Positions 8,877 to 18,234 of a stretch of DNA of 45,384 nt are shown here, piece after piece. The stretch comes from Planctomycetota bacterium (GTDB lineage: Bacteria > Planctomycetota > Planctomycetia > Gemmatales > Gemmataceae): contig JAKBCS010000019.1 of assembly GCA_021807595.1 (NCBI GenBank), positions 4,792 through 50,175 on the forward strand, read 5' to 3'. Position numbers and translations under genes: made by a program. Each line of letters starts with the position of its first letter. Within the stretch, counting starts at the first letter, position 1. The notes under the pieces were generated by a model. That model did no database searches. It was not told where the DNA came from and saw nothing but the letters and a program-made list of their open reading frames with translations.

Positions 8877-9326
8877 TTATCGATCGTACCAGTAACTCGG
8901 CGCTTGTCCATCGTGGAGGATGGGGTTGTAGCTCGTCGGTCTCAAGTAGGGTGGATAAAGCAAGCTCGGTGTCGTTGGGGACGAGGTTTGCGGCTTGGGT
9001 TGCGGTGCGGGAGCCGGTTGCAGTGCCGGCGCGGTTTGTGGATAGGCGGCTACCGGCGCAGGAGCATAGGCTCCAGTGTTATACGTCATCGCCGGTATTC
9101 CCTGCGGCGACGGCCAATAGGGATAGCCGGTCGGCGCGGGCGTGCAGAAGTGCGCCTCGAGCGGCCAATAGAGATACCACGGTCCCGCTTGCGGCCAACT
9201 CGGTCCAGGGCCGCCCTTGATGTAAAAGCTGCCTCCCGCCTGCACGTTGAACGGCCAACCTTGGGCGTTGGCGGCACCGGCGGCGAACGGCAGTATCAAT
9301 AACGCCACTCCGAATATCTTTTTCAC
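8877..9326 (-). CDS. Secreted proline-rich protein ending in QAPSYWYDR
   Basis: A 149-residue secreted protein. The GTG start at 9326 is decided by AGGAGGG seven bases upstream and by the leader VKKIFGVALLILPFAAGAANAQG, a clear signal peptide. The mature region begins WPFNVQAGGSFYIKGGPGPSWPQ, continues with aromatic-proline text (WYLYWPLEA, YPYWPSPQG) and a Pro/Ala linker, and ends in QAPSYWYDR. It shares the QAPxYWY ending with the next gene upstream (9638-10078). No catalytic motif is visible; a surface or envelope-associated role is inferred from the leader only. Confidence 0.7.
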   Translation of the reverse strand: MKKIFGVALLILPFAAGAANAQGWPFNVQAGGSFYIKGGPGPSWPQAGPWYLYWPLEAHFCTPAPTGYPYWPSPQGIPAMTYNTGAYAPAPVAAYPQTAPALQPAPAPQPKPQTSSPTTPSLLYPPYLRPTSYNPILHDGQAPSYWYDR

Positions 9327-9561
9327 GAACGGACCCTCCTGTGTAGCGGCAGGCCCCCGGCCGACGGGCGGCGAGGCGCGTGCCTCCTGAAAATGTCTCA
9401 GACGCTCAAACATTCCCGCCGTTGGGTAGGTCGTCCAGAAAAAATGGCATGGCGACGGCTTGAGATTGTTGGAACGCGCCGACGCACCAAGTAGAAGCGG
9501 CGCGACAGAAGCGATGGGCGTTTTCGGCGCATCGGCTCGATTTGCTACAAACGATGTGCGC

Positions 9562-9616
9562 GGAGAAAAGAGCCGCTTGCGACGTCGTGTGGGGAGTCCA
9601 CTAAGCCACAAGCGGC
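9562..9616 (-). terminator. Possible terminator after the Tyr-rich secreted protein
   Basis: An 8-bp stem (9572-9579 with 9609-9616) with a 29-base loop; on the minus strand it is followed by TCTTTTCTC. It sits 22 bp beyond the stop of the gene ending at 9638. The loop is long, so this is moderate at best. The rest of the 9327-9637 interval shows nothing else I can name. Confidence 0.35.
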
Positions 9617-9637
9617 CAGGAGAAGACGCCGACGCTC

Positions 9638-10078
9638 TCAATACCAGTAATTCGGTGCTTGAGCGTACCCGGCTCCGTAGCCGTAGTAGCCGTAGTTCAT
9701 GTAGTAGTTGTAGCCGCCGCTGTAGTCGTAGGCCGGGGCGAAAGTCTGGCCGTAGTAGTTGTAACCGGCCTGTTGAACGGCGGGTTTGGCCGGCGCGGGA
9801 GCCGGTGCTTGGAACACCGGAGCCGGAGCGGCTTGAACCGGAGCCGCATAAGCGGGCAGCGCATTCCAAATGGCCGGGCCGCTCGCGCTCGCGCAGCTAC
9901 CGCCGGGGCAACCCAGCGGGTTCGCAGAGCTGTTGAAAGAGAAGCAACGATTCTTCGAGGTGCGCGTGTAGCCGATGTGCCGCGAGCAGCTGTACTCGAA
10001 GGCCACATCCGCCAGAACCGGCGATGCCGACAACGCCAAACCCAGAGCCGCAAGGCTCCCATACACAAAACGCTTCAT
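9638..10078 (-). CDS. Secreted Tyr/Gly-rich protein ending in QAPNYWY
   Basis: A 146-residue secreted protein with signal peptide MKRFVYGSLAALGLALSASP and probable cleavage after VLA. The mature N-terminal part contains four cysteines (about residues 31-67, in YSCSRHIGY, NRCFSF, LGCPGGSC) that could form two disulfides. A Pro/Ala linker follows, then a tail unusually rich in Tyr and Gly, ending QAPNYWY. The ATG at 10078 has GAGAGGA upstream. The C-terminal motif recurs in the neighbouring gene, suggesting paralogues or a common sorting or anchoring signal. Family not recognised. Confidence 0.72.
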   Translation of the reverse strand: MKRFVYGSLAALGLALSASPVLADVAFEYSCSRHIGYTRTSKNRCFSFNSSANPLGCPGGSCASASGPAIWNALPAYAAPVQAAPAPVFQAPAPAPAKPAVQQAGYNYYGQTFAPAYDYSGGYNYYMNYGYYGYGAGYAQAPNYWY

Positions 10079-10339
10079 TGAGGGGATCCTCTCTTCTCGT
10101 ATCCAACCCGGCTGGCGTCCTCTCCACAAGAACCGCATCAACCGGGACAATCAACTATTCCCCACGAGTAATTGGGCGGCCAAGGAAAACTGTTCCGAGA
10201 GGGAAAAGAAATCCGCTTGTGAGGCGTTTTCCATCGCATTGTCGCCTTTGTCCGCGCTTTGCGCGTTTTCGATTCAAGTTGAGAAAAAAAATGGAATGAG
10301 AGAACAAAAATGCTCTTTACAGCTGCTACAATCGGCGAA

Positions 10340-13171
10340 CTAAAACTCGATGCGCAGCTGCGCGAGGTCATGTGGAGCCACTTCCACCGCGACGGCGTCG
10401 TCCCGCACGGTCGCATCCATCAGCGGCGAACCGAGCGCGTCCACGAGCCGGGCGCGCTGGGGATTGCGAACGCAACGCATCTCCGCCTGCGCGGCGAAAC
10501 CGCTGCATTCCAGAAGACGCGCCACGATGCCGGTGGCCTCGCCCTCCGCCCAAGGACGCAAGCCCGTCAGCAACAAGTTCGGGGCGTCGAGATGAAAGAG
10601 CCAACCCTCGGAACCAACGTGCGGCGGGCCTTGCGTCGTCGTCGCCACCGGCGCGGGCGTCACCAGTCCCAACGCCGTCTGCATGGGATATTCCCGGTCG
10701 AGTCCGACGGCCAGATCGAACGTCCGCGCATGCTCGCCGGGGCAAACGAGCAGAATGTCGATCATGCGCCCGCCGTGGCGTTGATGGAAGGGTAGCCCGC
10801 CGGGGAACAACACGGTGTTCTGACGGCCGAGGCGAATCTCCAGATAATCGGGGGTTTCCGGGCGCGAGTGGGTCGTCGTCGCGGAGGAACCGTTGACTCC
10901 ACGCTGGAGGATCGCGCGCTCGTCGCGCCAGGCAAAGCGCGCGGCGTAGTAGGAGTGCCACGGATAGCCGACCGGAGGTTGATGGGGAACGATTTCGACG
11001 CTCAGATCGAGAATCGGTCGGCCCAGCCAGGCGCGGAACCGCTGACGAAAGCGTGCCAGCGGTTGATTTTGCCCATCGAGCAAATCGCCTTCGCTGACAA
11101 CCTCGCCGACGGCCGGCCCCTCGGAGACCGTCTCAATCCGTTCGGCACGCATGGTGCTGCCGGGATTGAACACCAGTTGCTGACCGAGCCGATTGACGCG
11201 CGTGCGCACATCGCGGACGGCGCGAAGCCCGCCGGTCTGGGCATCGATCTCGGCCTCGAAGAATTCGTTGCGAACGATGCGTTCGTCGGCCAACTTCATC
11301 CGCCGTGTGGGCGTCGTTCCAGGCATTCCTTGACGTGGGATCCAAGCGAAGCCGAGGGCGGGCACTTCCACGACCACCCGCGCCGTCTCGCCGTCGAGTT
11401 GGCACGCCTTGAGCGGACCTCCCAGCGGCGGCAAAGAGCGCACTCCCTCCAAATCCAAGGCGACGCGGCGCTTGAAGCTGCACGGATTGAGAACGAGAAA
11501 TCCTGGGTTGTTCGCTTGGCCGCGCGCCGTCAAACGCCGCGCCAGCGCGTCCGCAAGCCGGTGCTGGACTTCGAGCAATTCTCGATCCGGCGAATTCGTA
11601 TCGCCTTCGAGGCGTTCTTCGAGATGGGACAGGTGCGCCAAAAGATCGCTATTGTCCTTTGTGAACGCTGAGTCCAAGCCGCTTTGGAGTGCGGCCAGAG
11701 TCCACACGGTATCGAGTCGGCGGCGGGAACGAACGTGCCGAGCGAACATGCCGATGGGTTGCTCGCCGCCTAGTCCGGCTGGGGCGTCTGCGTTCGGGTC
11801 GTCGGCATAGTTTTCCAGCGGACAGCGTTCGACGAGATAGTCGCCGTGAAAATCGTCGGCCTCGCCGGGGGAGGCATAATCGCCCGACAAAACCTCGTTG
11901 AAATAACTCGACAGCGTCGTCCATTGGCCCAACACCGGAGCAAGCCGACTCAATTCGATCCAATCGACGTACCACGGACAGGCCAACTTGTCGCGGTGCA
12001 ACAGGGCAAGCGTTGCCGCCTGATCTTGCGCGATGGTCTGATGCAGATGGTACGTCAAATTGAAAAACGTCTGCGCGCTATCGGCGGGATGAGGCGTCCG
12101 CGTGAACGCCTCGACCGACTTACCGTCCGCGGAAGGCCAGCTAATCGTGGGCGAACGATGCGACGGCAGCACCCCCTCATCGAAGGCGACGAGCAGCGCC
12201 CGGCTCATCCCCACGTTGTGCAACAGCAACGGCAACTGCGGATGAAATCCGAAGCGCCGCCGCGCGAACACGCGCACTTCTCGACCCAGCAAATCGCGGT
12301 GAACTTTCGCCCCCTTGAGGAGGTTCCATAGCTGCGATTCCAGAGGCAGCAACGGATCTTCGCGCTCGAGATACACTCCGCCACACACCTCCGCGCCGTC
12401 GCTTTCGATGTGGGCGCGCAGATTCGTCATGTGCCGCGGTTGTTCGTGAGCCAAGCGTTCGAGCAAAGCCGAGCAGGCGACCAGGTTGAACGGCAAGCCG
12501 CGTTCCAAAGTTTGCGGCCACCCCTCGCCCAACCGTTCGCCGTCGAGGAGGAACAGATCGATCAGATGGAGCGCGACGGGATACAACACCTCGCGCGCCG
12601 CCAACAACTTCTCCGCCGCGCTCCGCAAATGTCCGCGCGCCGTCTCGGCATCCGCCCCGGCCAGCGAAGCCGTCACTTCCTGCCAAAACTCCGACGACGC
12701 CAACACGTTTTCGTGCGCCATCGCCTCGAACAGCGCCTCGACGTGCAAGTGCCCGAAGCCGATGCCGAGAAACGGTGCGACTCGTTCCGCCTCCAGGTCG
12801 AGAAACGGCAGCGATGCCTGGCCCCATTCGCTCCACTGGCGTAGAGCTTCGCGCAGATTGTTCAACGTCTCGTCGCGGTCCATCGTGGCGCGGAAGGCGA
12901 GCGCCCCAGCGGCACGGACGCGCTCGTCCCAATCGTCGGACAATACCGAGGGCGGATTGTCCGGCACGGCATAGAGGTGTCCCGCCGTGGGCTGTTCGTG
13001 GTCGTAGGGCGAGCCGAGTCGCGGCGGCCCGGCTGCGCCGATCAGCGCGGCGGGATGCCATAGCGCGGTGTAGCCGTTGAGGAAAGCCGCCGCCTCCTCA
13101 TCGCCCAAATAGAGGGTATTGTGTGTTGGAACCCGATACGGACTCAGCAGAATTAGCTCGCGCGCGTTCAT
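10340..13171 (-). CDS. Large GH38-like protein (alpha-mannosidase-type C-terminal domains)
   Basis: A 943-residue cytoplasmic-looking protein with no signal peptide. The second half resembles the beta-sandwich region of GH38 alpha-mannosidases: RIVRNEFFEAEIDAQTGGLR at about residues 630-650, then a beta-rich stretch with the ending AVEVAPHDLAQLRIEF. The first half may be a diverged GH38 barrel plus helical region, but I do not see the usual HxHxD zinc motif at the start; instead it begins LLSPYRVPTHNTLYLGDEE. It is therefore either an atypical glycosidase or a catalytically dead relative. It shares orientation with the nuclease/helicase gene upstream, 137 bp away. Function uncertain. Confidence 0.6.
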   Translation of the reverse strand: MNARELILLSPYRVPTHNTLYLGDEEAAAFLNGYTALWHPAALIGAAGPPRLGSPYDHEQPTAGHLYAVPDNPPSVLSDDWDERVRAAGALAFRATMDRDETLNNLREALRQWSEWGQASLPFLDLEAERVAPFLGIGFGHLHVEALFEAMAHENVLASSEFWQEVTASLAGADAETARGHLRSAAEKLLAAREVLYPVALHLIDLFLLDGERLGEGWPQTLERGLPFNLVACSALLERLAHEQPRHMTNLRAHIESDGAEVCGGVYLEREDPLLPLESQLWNLLKGAKVHRDLLGREVRVFARRRFGFHPQLPLLLHNVGMSRALLVAFDEGVLPSHRSPTISWPSADGKSVEAFTRTPHPADSAQTFFNLTYHLHQTIAQDQAATLALLHRDKLACPWYVDWIELSRLAPVLGQWTTLSSYFNEVLSGDYASPGEADDFHGDYLVERCPLENYADDPNADAPAGLGGEQPIGMFARHVRSRRRLDTVWTLAALQSGLDSAFTKDNSDLLAHLSHLEERLEGDTNSPDRELLEVQHRLADALARRLTARGQANNPGFLVLNPCSFKRRVALDLEGVRSLPPLGGPLKACQLDGETARVVVEVPALGFAWIPRQGMPGTTPTRRMKLADERIVRNEFFEAEIDAQTGGLRAVRDVRTRVNRLGQQLVFNPGSTMRAERIETVSEGPAVGEVVSEGDLLDGQNQPLARFRQRFRAWLGRPILDLSVEIVPHQPPVGYPWHSYYAARFAWRDERAILQRGVNGSSATTTHSRPETPDYLEIRLGRQNTVLFPGGLPFHQRHGGRMIDILLVCPGEHARTFDLAVGLDREYPMQTALGLVTPAPVATTTQGPPHVGSEGWLFHLDAPNLLLTGLRPWAEGEATGIVARLLECSGFAAQAEMRCVRNPQRARLVDALGSPLMDATVRDDAVAVEVAPHDLAQLRIEF

Positions 13172-13308
13172 GCTCTGGATTTAGCGAAGCCGCGCGCGAA
13201 AAGCTAGATCCGCGAGCCGTCCCCTTTCTTTTTCCCCGCATTGAGCCTCGTGCGCCGCATGCGATCGGCTAAACGATGGGGTCGAATGGGCCGAGGAACG
13301 CTGTACGA

Positions 13309-16300
13309 TTACCTCTCCGCCTGCGAAGCGCGCAGGACGCGCGCTTCCACTTCCTCGCCCTCGAAGAGCAGTTCCTCGCCGTGTTGGCGGATCCAATCGA
13401 CCAGGCGGCGCATGAAGCCGAGTCCGGCGGCGGCGGCTTCTACGTCGAGAACCTGCGGCGATGCCTCCAACAGAGGACGCGGCAAGCAGACGATGGATTT
13501 GCAACGCGCCCGCGTTAAAGCCACGTTGAGGCGGTTCAAACCGTAGATGAACTCGGCTTCGCGCAGGGCGAACTCTGGATCGGAGACGCCGTAGCTGACA
13601 AGTACGGCGTCGGCTTCCTGGCCCTGCATCTTGTCCACGGTATCGACGAACGGCAGGCTGCTCCACGCGCGCTGTTTCGCCAATTCCTGTTGAATGGCCC
13701 GAATCTGCGCGTGATGCGGGCTAACGATGAACACGCCGCGGCGGAAGAAGGCGGCATCGTCGGCGTAGGCGCGGCCGGAAGCACCGCGCAGACCGTCCCG
13801 CAGCGCCACCGTCAGTTGCGCGACGAGATCGGCCTCGATCGGATTGGCGCGCGAAGCGCGGATGCCGTCGAGGACGACGACGACCAACGGATAATGCGGA
13901 TCGAGACAGGAGGAGACGAGCGGATCGAGTTCGCGTTTGGGTTTGAAAGCGAGTCGGCGTTGGGCCACTTCGCTGCTGCCGCACTTGTAGCGTGGACCGT
14001 AGAGCAGGTGCGCGGCGCAGCCGGTCAATACGTCGTTCATGCGGAAGTTTTCGAGCAGCTGACGGACAATTCGGCTCTCCGTAATCTGTTGTGTTTGCCG
14101 AGGACACACGGCCTCGAAGATGGAGCGATGCAACAGCGGTTCGCCGGGCGACGCATCGGGATAGACACCGGCGACGATAGGCGGCAATTGCAGGTGATCG
14201 CCGGCCAGCACCAGCCGTCCGCCGTCGCCGCTCAGATACACGGCGATCGCCGACTCCGGCACGCGAACTTGAGACGCCTCGTCTACGACTACGAGATCGA
14301 ACGACGGCAGATCGAGGCGTTTTTTGACGCAGGAATAGACCGTGGCACCGAGGACGACTTGGGCTTCGTCCCGCAGCCAACCGCCCAGATCGTTCTCCGC
14401 CACGACATCGACACCGGGATTGACGCTCTGCCAATTTTTCGCCTTGCCGAGTAGAAAATGAGTGGAATTCGCTTTGCGGCACTCGGCGATTTTGGTCAGC
14501 AAATTCTCGATGGCGGCGTGGGTGAACGCTGTCACCAAGACGCGGAAGGGCAAGCCGGCGCACTTGTAAGCCGAGGCCAGGGCGACGATGGTGGCGGCGA
14601 GGAAATGCGTCTTGCCCGTGCCCGGCGGCCCCCAGACTGCCGTGGCGCGCTGGCCGCATATCGTATGAAACGCTTCGAGCTGGCTGGGCGTGAAGCCGAG
14701 TCGATCCGCTCCGCCCCTCGCCGCCGTTCGCACTTTCGCAGGTAGGGGCAAGGGTACGGCGGCCTCTTCGGGATGGCGTAACAGCTGGGCATAGAAGCCG
14801 GCGGGACCATCGCCGTCGTGGGTGGCTCGATCCAGCTCTTCGAGAAACTTCACGAGCGGATCGGTCGTGAAATCGGTGAAGCGTTGGTAGAGCAGAAAGC
14901 GCTCGCCGGCCGTGGGCGGATTATTCTTGAACTTGCGCGCGTACTCCAAGCGAAGGCGCGCGCTGTCGCCGACGGCATGAATGGCGGTGACGCCGACGAT
15001 GGCGCGATGCGGGCTGTCGGGACCGCCGTGTACCTTATTGCGATACCAATAGTCGGCATACTCGACTTGAGCGCGGCGGCCGTCCTCGTCGTCGCGCACT
15101 AGCAGCCACGCGGGAAAGCCACTCGTTTCCGGCTCGACGACCAGATTACCGATAATTTCCATCTCATTTGCGTTGATTGCCTTCAATTCGACGACTTGTC
15201 CGAGCAACACCTGAGTGGCCCGCGCTTCGGCGCGCGATTCGCGGACGGCCAAGCAGTTCAACAAACTCTCGTAGCGGACGAAAAAGGCGAGGCGCGACAG
15301 AATCGGTTCGCGGATGCCGGCTCCCCTCGGCAGCGCGAAGCGCGGCGGCCAGGCGAATAGCTGCGAGGCGGCGCGCTCGCGCACCGAACGCAACAGCGCG
15401 GCCACGGCGAATAGATAAAGCCGCGACTGATGCCGAATCTCGTCGAGATTCTCGCTCTTGCCCGCATACCAGGCCGCGTGCAACGCCTCGGCCCGCAACC
15501 CGTGGCCCAGAGGAAAGTGATAGAAATCGCGCCGCGTATAACGGAACGGACTGCCCAAGGCTTCCAACATCTCCGGCAGCGTGTAGCTAACTTCGACCGG
15601 CAGAGCGAGCAATCGGCTCACGGCGTTTTGCAGGACGACGACGGGATAGGCCACTTCGCTGCCGGGATGGCTCGCCGCGTGCAATAGCTCCGGCCCCTGA
15701 AAATGAAAGAGCAACGCCATCGCTTTTTCGGCCAAATCGGGCACGGTCAAGGCATCGAGCAGGGCGGCGAACAAGAGCGCCCGTTCGTCTTCGGTGTGGA
15801 CGTAGACTTGCAAACTCAACTTGTCCTTCCATTCCGCCCGGGCTTCGTTGTAGGCATGGACGCGATGGAACAGATCGTCGAGTCGTTCGATGAAATGCCG
15901 ACGCACCTCGACAGCAAGGTCCGGCTTGTCGGCCAACCAGACGCACGGTTGCGGTTTGCCTTCGCCGTCGGTCAATTCTCGCGCCGTCATCGCCGAGAAC
16001 ACGGCGCGGCGCACATCGTCGCGTCCGGTGACGTGCAGACCGGCGAGATAGATCGTTTGCCCCAACGGTTCCTTTTGCAGCGTCAGAAACACGGCGAGAT
16101 TCTCACCGCGCGGCAGATCCGGCGAAGTTGCGCCATGGAGTTGTGGCTCTTGCAATTCCAGCGCGGCAACGCGCACGGCCAGGCGATGTCGCTGTCCCGC
16201 CAACGAGTCGCAACGATCCAGCGCTTCATCGGCATCGGCGCGCTTCAGGAACTTGCCCAGTTCCGTCAACGTGCAGACACCCGCCTCGTCGCGTAGATGA

Positions 16301-17121
16301 CGCTTGCCGTAGGTCGTCAACTGCACCAAGCGCGATACGTCGTCGGTGCGGCGCATCTCTTCGCGGCACGAATCGAAGAACTCGCACCATTCGCAACGGT
16401 CGTACAGATGCCAATGCGCCTCGCGCGCCTCGCCCTGTAAAATGCGGCTCAAATCGTTGCGGAGGAATCCCTCCAAATGCGGTCGAAAATCGCCCAGATT
16501 GAAGATCTCCGGTTCCTCTTGCTTCCCCAGCCAGACGGCTCCGCATTCGAGATCGACGCCGGCATCAATCCCCTCGGCCTCAAGCAACGCTTGCAATTCC
16601 AGAGCGTAAAAGAGAATCTGCACTCGATGCGTCAGCTTCAGTGCCTCGCCGCGTTTCAGGTCGATAATGCGAATCCTGCGCTTGCCGTCTTCGCCCGACA
16701 GAATCGAGAGCAGATCGGGATGATTTTCGCTGACGAGAATCCCGTGCGGATCGATGCCGTAATCCTCGTAGAAGCGCGGCGGCGGCGCAAGGGTCGGCTG
16801 ATAGAGAAAACGTCCGGCCGGTTCGCGCCGCAGATGACGCAGCGTCGCGGCCAACGGCAGCCGCCGCGTGTGCAACTCTCCCGCCCCCGGTGCAACGACG
16901 ACCTTTCCTTTCAGCATCCGCTCGACGACTTCGCGTTCCCACTGAAAGCCGCTGGCCAAAATCGATTCGACGAGCGGGCTGTTGTCGAAAGCCGGCTTGG
17001 GAATGCCCTGTCGCTTGCGTTCCAGCGGCGTGGCAGAGGTGTAATAGAGAAAGCGTTCGCAATCGTGAAAGAAATAGCGAGCGATGGTGGATGGACTGAC
17101 TCGAAACGGCGGCGCGGCCAT
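13309..17121 (-). CDS. Dna2-like Fe-S nuclease fused to superfamily 1 helicase
   Basis: A 1270-residue DNA-processing enzyme. The N-terminal part carries a Cas4/AddB/Dna2-type nuclease: HPDLLSIL (D136), IIDLKRG (D154, K156) and the QILFYALEL helix (Q168, Y172). Four cysteines in the characteristic spacing, one at residue 21 (HDCERFLYY) and three at 243, 246 and 252 (CEWCEFFDSC), would hold a 4Fe-4S cluster. The C-terminal part is an SF1B helicase: Walker A GPPGTGKT (about 831), DEAS box (947), AGDHLQLPPIV, NFRMN, VDKMQGQEAD and NVALTRAR. The start at 17121 (MAAPPFRVSPS) lies directly before the nuclease fold; the longer frame to 17202 is less likely. Probable role: DNA repair or defence. Confidence 0.9.
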   Translation of the reverse strand: MAAPPFRVSPSTIARYFFHDCERFLYYTSATPLERKRQGIPKPAFDNSPLVESILASGFQWEREVVERMLKGKVVVAPGAGELHTRRLPLAATLRHLRREPAGRFLYQPTLAPPPRFYEDYGIDPHGILVSENHPDLLSILSGEDGKRRIRIIDLKRGEALKLTHRVQILFYALELQALLEAEGIDAGVDLECGAVWLGKQEEPEIFNLGDFRPHLEGFLRNDLSRILQGEAREAHWHLYDRCEWCEFFDSCREEMRRTDDVSRLVQLTTYGKRHLRDEAGVCTLTELGKFLKRADADEALDRCDSLAGQRHRLAVRVAALELQEPQLHGATSPDLPRGENLAVFLTLQKEPLGQTIYLAGLHVTGRDDVRRAVFSAMTARELTDGEGKPQPCVWLADKPDLAVEVRRHFIERLDDLFHRVHAYNEARAEWKDKLSLQVYVHTEDERALLFAALLDALTVPDLAEKAMALLFHFQGPELLHAASHPGSEVAYPVVVLQNAVSRLLALPVEVSYTLPEMLEALGSPFRYTRRDFYHFPLGHGLRAEALHAAWYAGKSENLDEIRHQSRLYLFAVAALLRSVRERAASQLFAWPPRFALPRGAGIREPILSRLAFFVRYESLLNCLAVRESRAEARATQVLLGQVVELKAINANEMEIIGNLVVEPETSGFPAWLLVRDDEDGRRAQVEYADYWYRNKVHGGPDSPHRAIVGVTAIHAVGDSARLRLEYARKFKNNPPTAGERFLLYQRFTDFTTDPLVKFLEELDRATHDGDGPAGFYAQLLRHPEEAAVPLPLPAKVRTAARGGADRLGFTPSQLEAFHTICGQRATAVWGPPGTGKTHFLAATIVALASAYKCAGLPFRVLVTAFTHAAIENLLTKIAECRKANSTHFLLGKAKNWQSVNPGVDVVAENDLGGWLRDEAQVVLGATVYSCVKKRLDLPSFDLVVVDEASQVRVPESAIAVYLSGDGGRLVLAGDHLQLPPIVAGVYPDASPGEPLLHRSIFEAVCPRQTQQITESRIVRQLLENFRMNDVLTGCAAHLLYGPRYKCGSSEVAQRRLAFKPKRELDPLVSSCLDPHYPLVVVVLDGIRASRANPIEADLVAQLTVALRDGLRGASGRAYADDAAFFRRGVFIVSPHHAQIRAIQQELAKQRAWSSLPFVDTVDKMQGQEADAVLVSYGVSDPEFALREAEFIYGLNRLNVALTRARCKSIVCLPRPLLEASPQVLDVEAAAAGLGFMRRLVDWIRQHGEELLFEGEEVEARVLRASQAER

Positions 17122-17416
17122 CAATTGATCTCGGTGCGAAGAGGAGCGGAGTCTCTCGGCTATCTTAATCGTGAGATCCACGCCTGTCGAGAGGCACCGC
17201 ACTCGCCCATCGCGGGGCGATTTCGCTCACGAATCGAGACGTCGAGAAGCCCGCGAGCGGATGGACCGTGGCGAGCCTGCCATCCATGAGAGAATTATCG
17301 ACCCATCGAGCGATGCTTCACGAGGGGCGCTTCTCTGTAGAGCCGTTGCCGAAACGGTGGGAGAATCGGTAAGGTTACTCTTTCGTCTCGTTTCACCCGA
17401 TGGGAATGGCGGGAAT

Positions 17417-18205
17417 ATGTCGGAGCCGATGAACGAGTTGTTGTGGCTGGGGTTGTCGGCTCTGGCGGCGGGGACCATCAATTCCGTGGCGGGGGGAGGT
17501 ACGCTGTTGACGTTTCCCGCGCTGTTGGCCGCGCTCAATCCGCTCGGGGTCGAGGCGGGCCGCATGGCCAACACCACCAGTACCGTCGCCCTTGCGCCCG
17601 GCTCGTTGGCCGGAGCCTGGGGCTATCGCCGCGAGATGGTCGCCGCGCGGCGGTGGACGCTGCTCTTGCTCGCCCCCAGTCTGATCGGCGGCGGCATCGG
17701 CTCCCTGTTGGTAACGCGACTCGACGCCAAATACTTTCAGAATCTCGTGCCCTGGCTCATCTTGACGGCGTCGTTGCTGTTTTTGGCTCAACCGCTGGTT
17801 GCACGACTCTTGCAAACCAAGCCCCACGCCGCGCCTTCGTCGCGGACGCTCGCCGCCATCGTCTTCTTTCAATTCCTGGTCGCGGTCTATGGAGGATATT
17901 TCGGAGCGGGAATAGGGATCCTTATGCTCAGTTCGCTCGCCTTCATGGGCATGTCCGGCGTCCATCAGATGAACGCCGTCAAGACGTTTCTCGCTTTTTG
18001 CATCAACGGCGTCTCCGTGGTGATTTTCATTCTCGAAAACAAGGTGGAATGGCGCTTTGTCCCCGTCATGGCCGCGTCGGCGATCGCGGGCGGCTATCTC
18101 GGCGCGAGGTTGGCGCGGCGGATTCGTCCACTGTACGTCCGCTGGTTTATCGTCGCCGTCGGTTTGGGATTGTCCACTTATTGCTTCTATAAACAGCTTG
18201 CTTGA
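17417..18205 (+). CDS. TauE/SafE family sulfite/sulfonate exporter-like permease
   Basis: A 262-residue inner-membrane protein with about eight hydrophobic segments. Family features are the N-terminal repeat LAAGTINSVAGGGTLLTFPALL and the second repeat FLVAVYGGYFGAGIGILML, as in TauE/SafE permeases (anion or sulfonate transport). The ATG at 17417 (GGCGGGAAT upstream) starts the first helix; the upstream open frame is hydrophilic and atypical. The 295-bp gap to the divergent nuclease/helicase gene shows no other gene. The membrane-protein gene starts 29 bp after its stop, so the two are probably co-transcribed. Confidence 0.9.
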   Translation: MSEPMNELLWLGLSALAAGTINSVAGGGTLLTFPALLAALNPLGVEAGRMANTTSTVALAPGSLAGAWGYRREMVAARRWTLLLLAPSLIGGGIGSLLVTRLDAKYFQNLVPWLILTASLLFLAQPLVARLLQTKPHAAPSSRTLAAIVFFQFLVAVYGGYFGAGIGILMLSSLAFMGMSGVHQMNAVKTFLAFCINGVSVVIFILENKVEWRFVPVMAASAIAGGYLGARLARRIRPLYVRWFIVAVGLGLSTYCFYKQLA

Positions 18206-18234
18206 AAGATGATCCCTTGACGCTGCCACACTCG

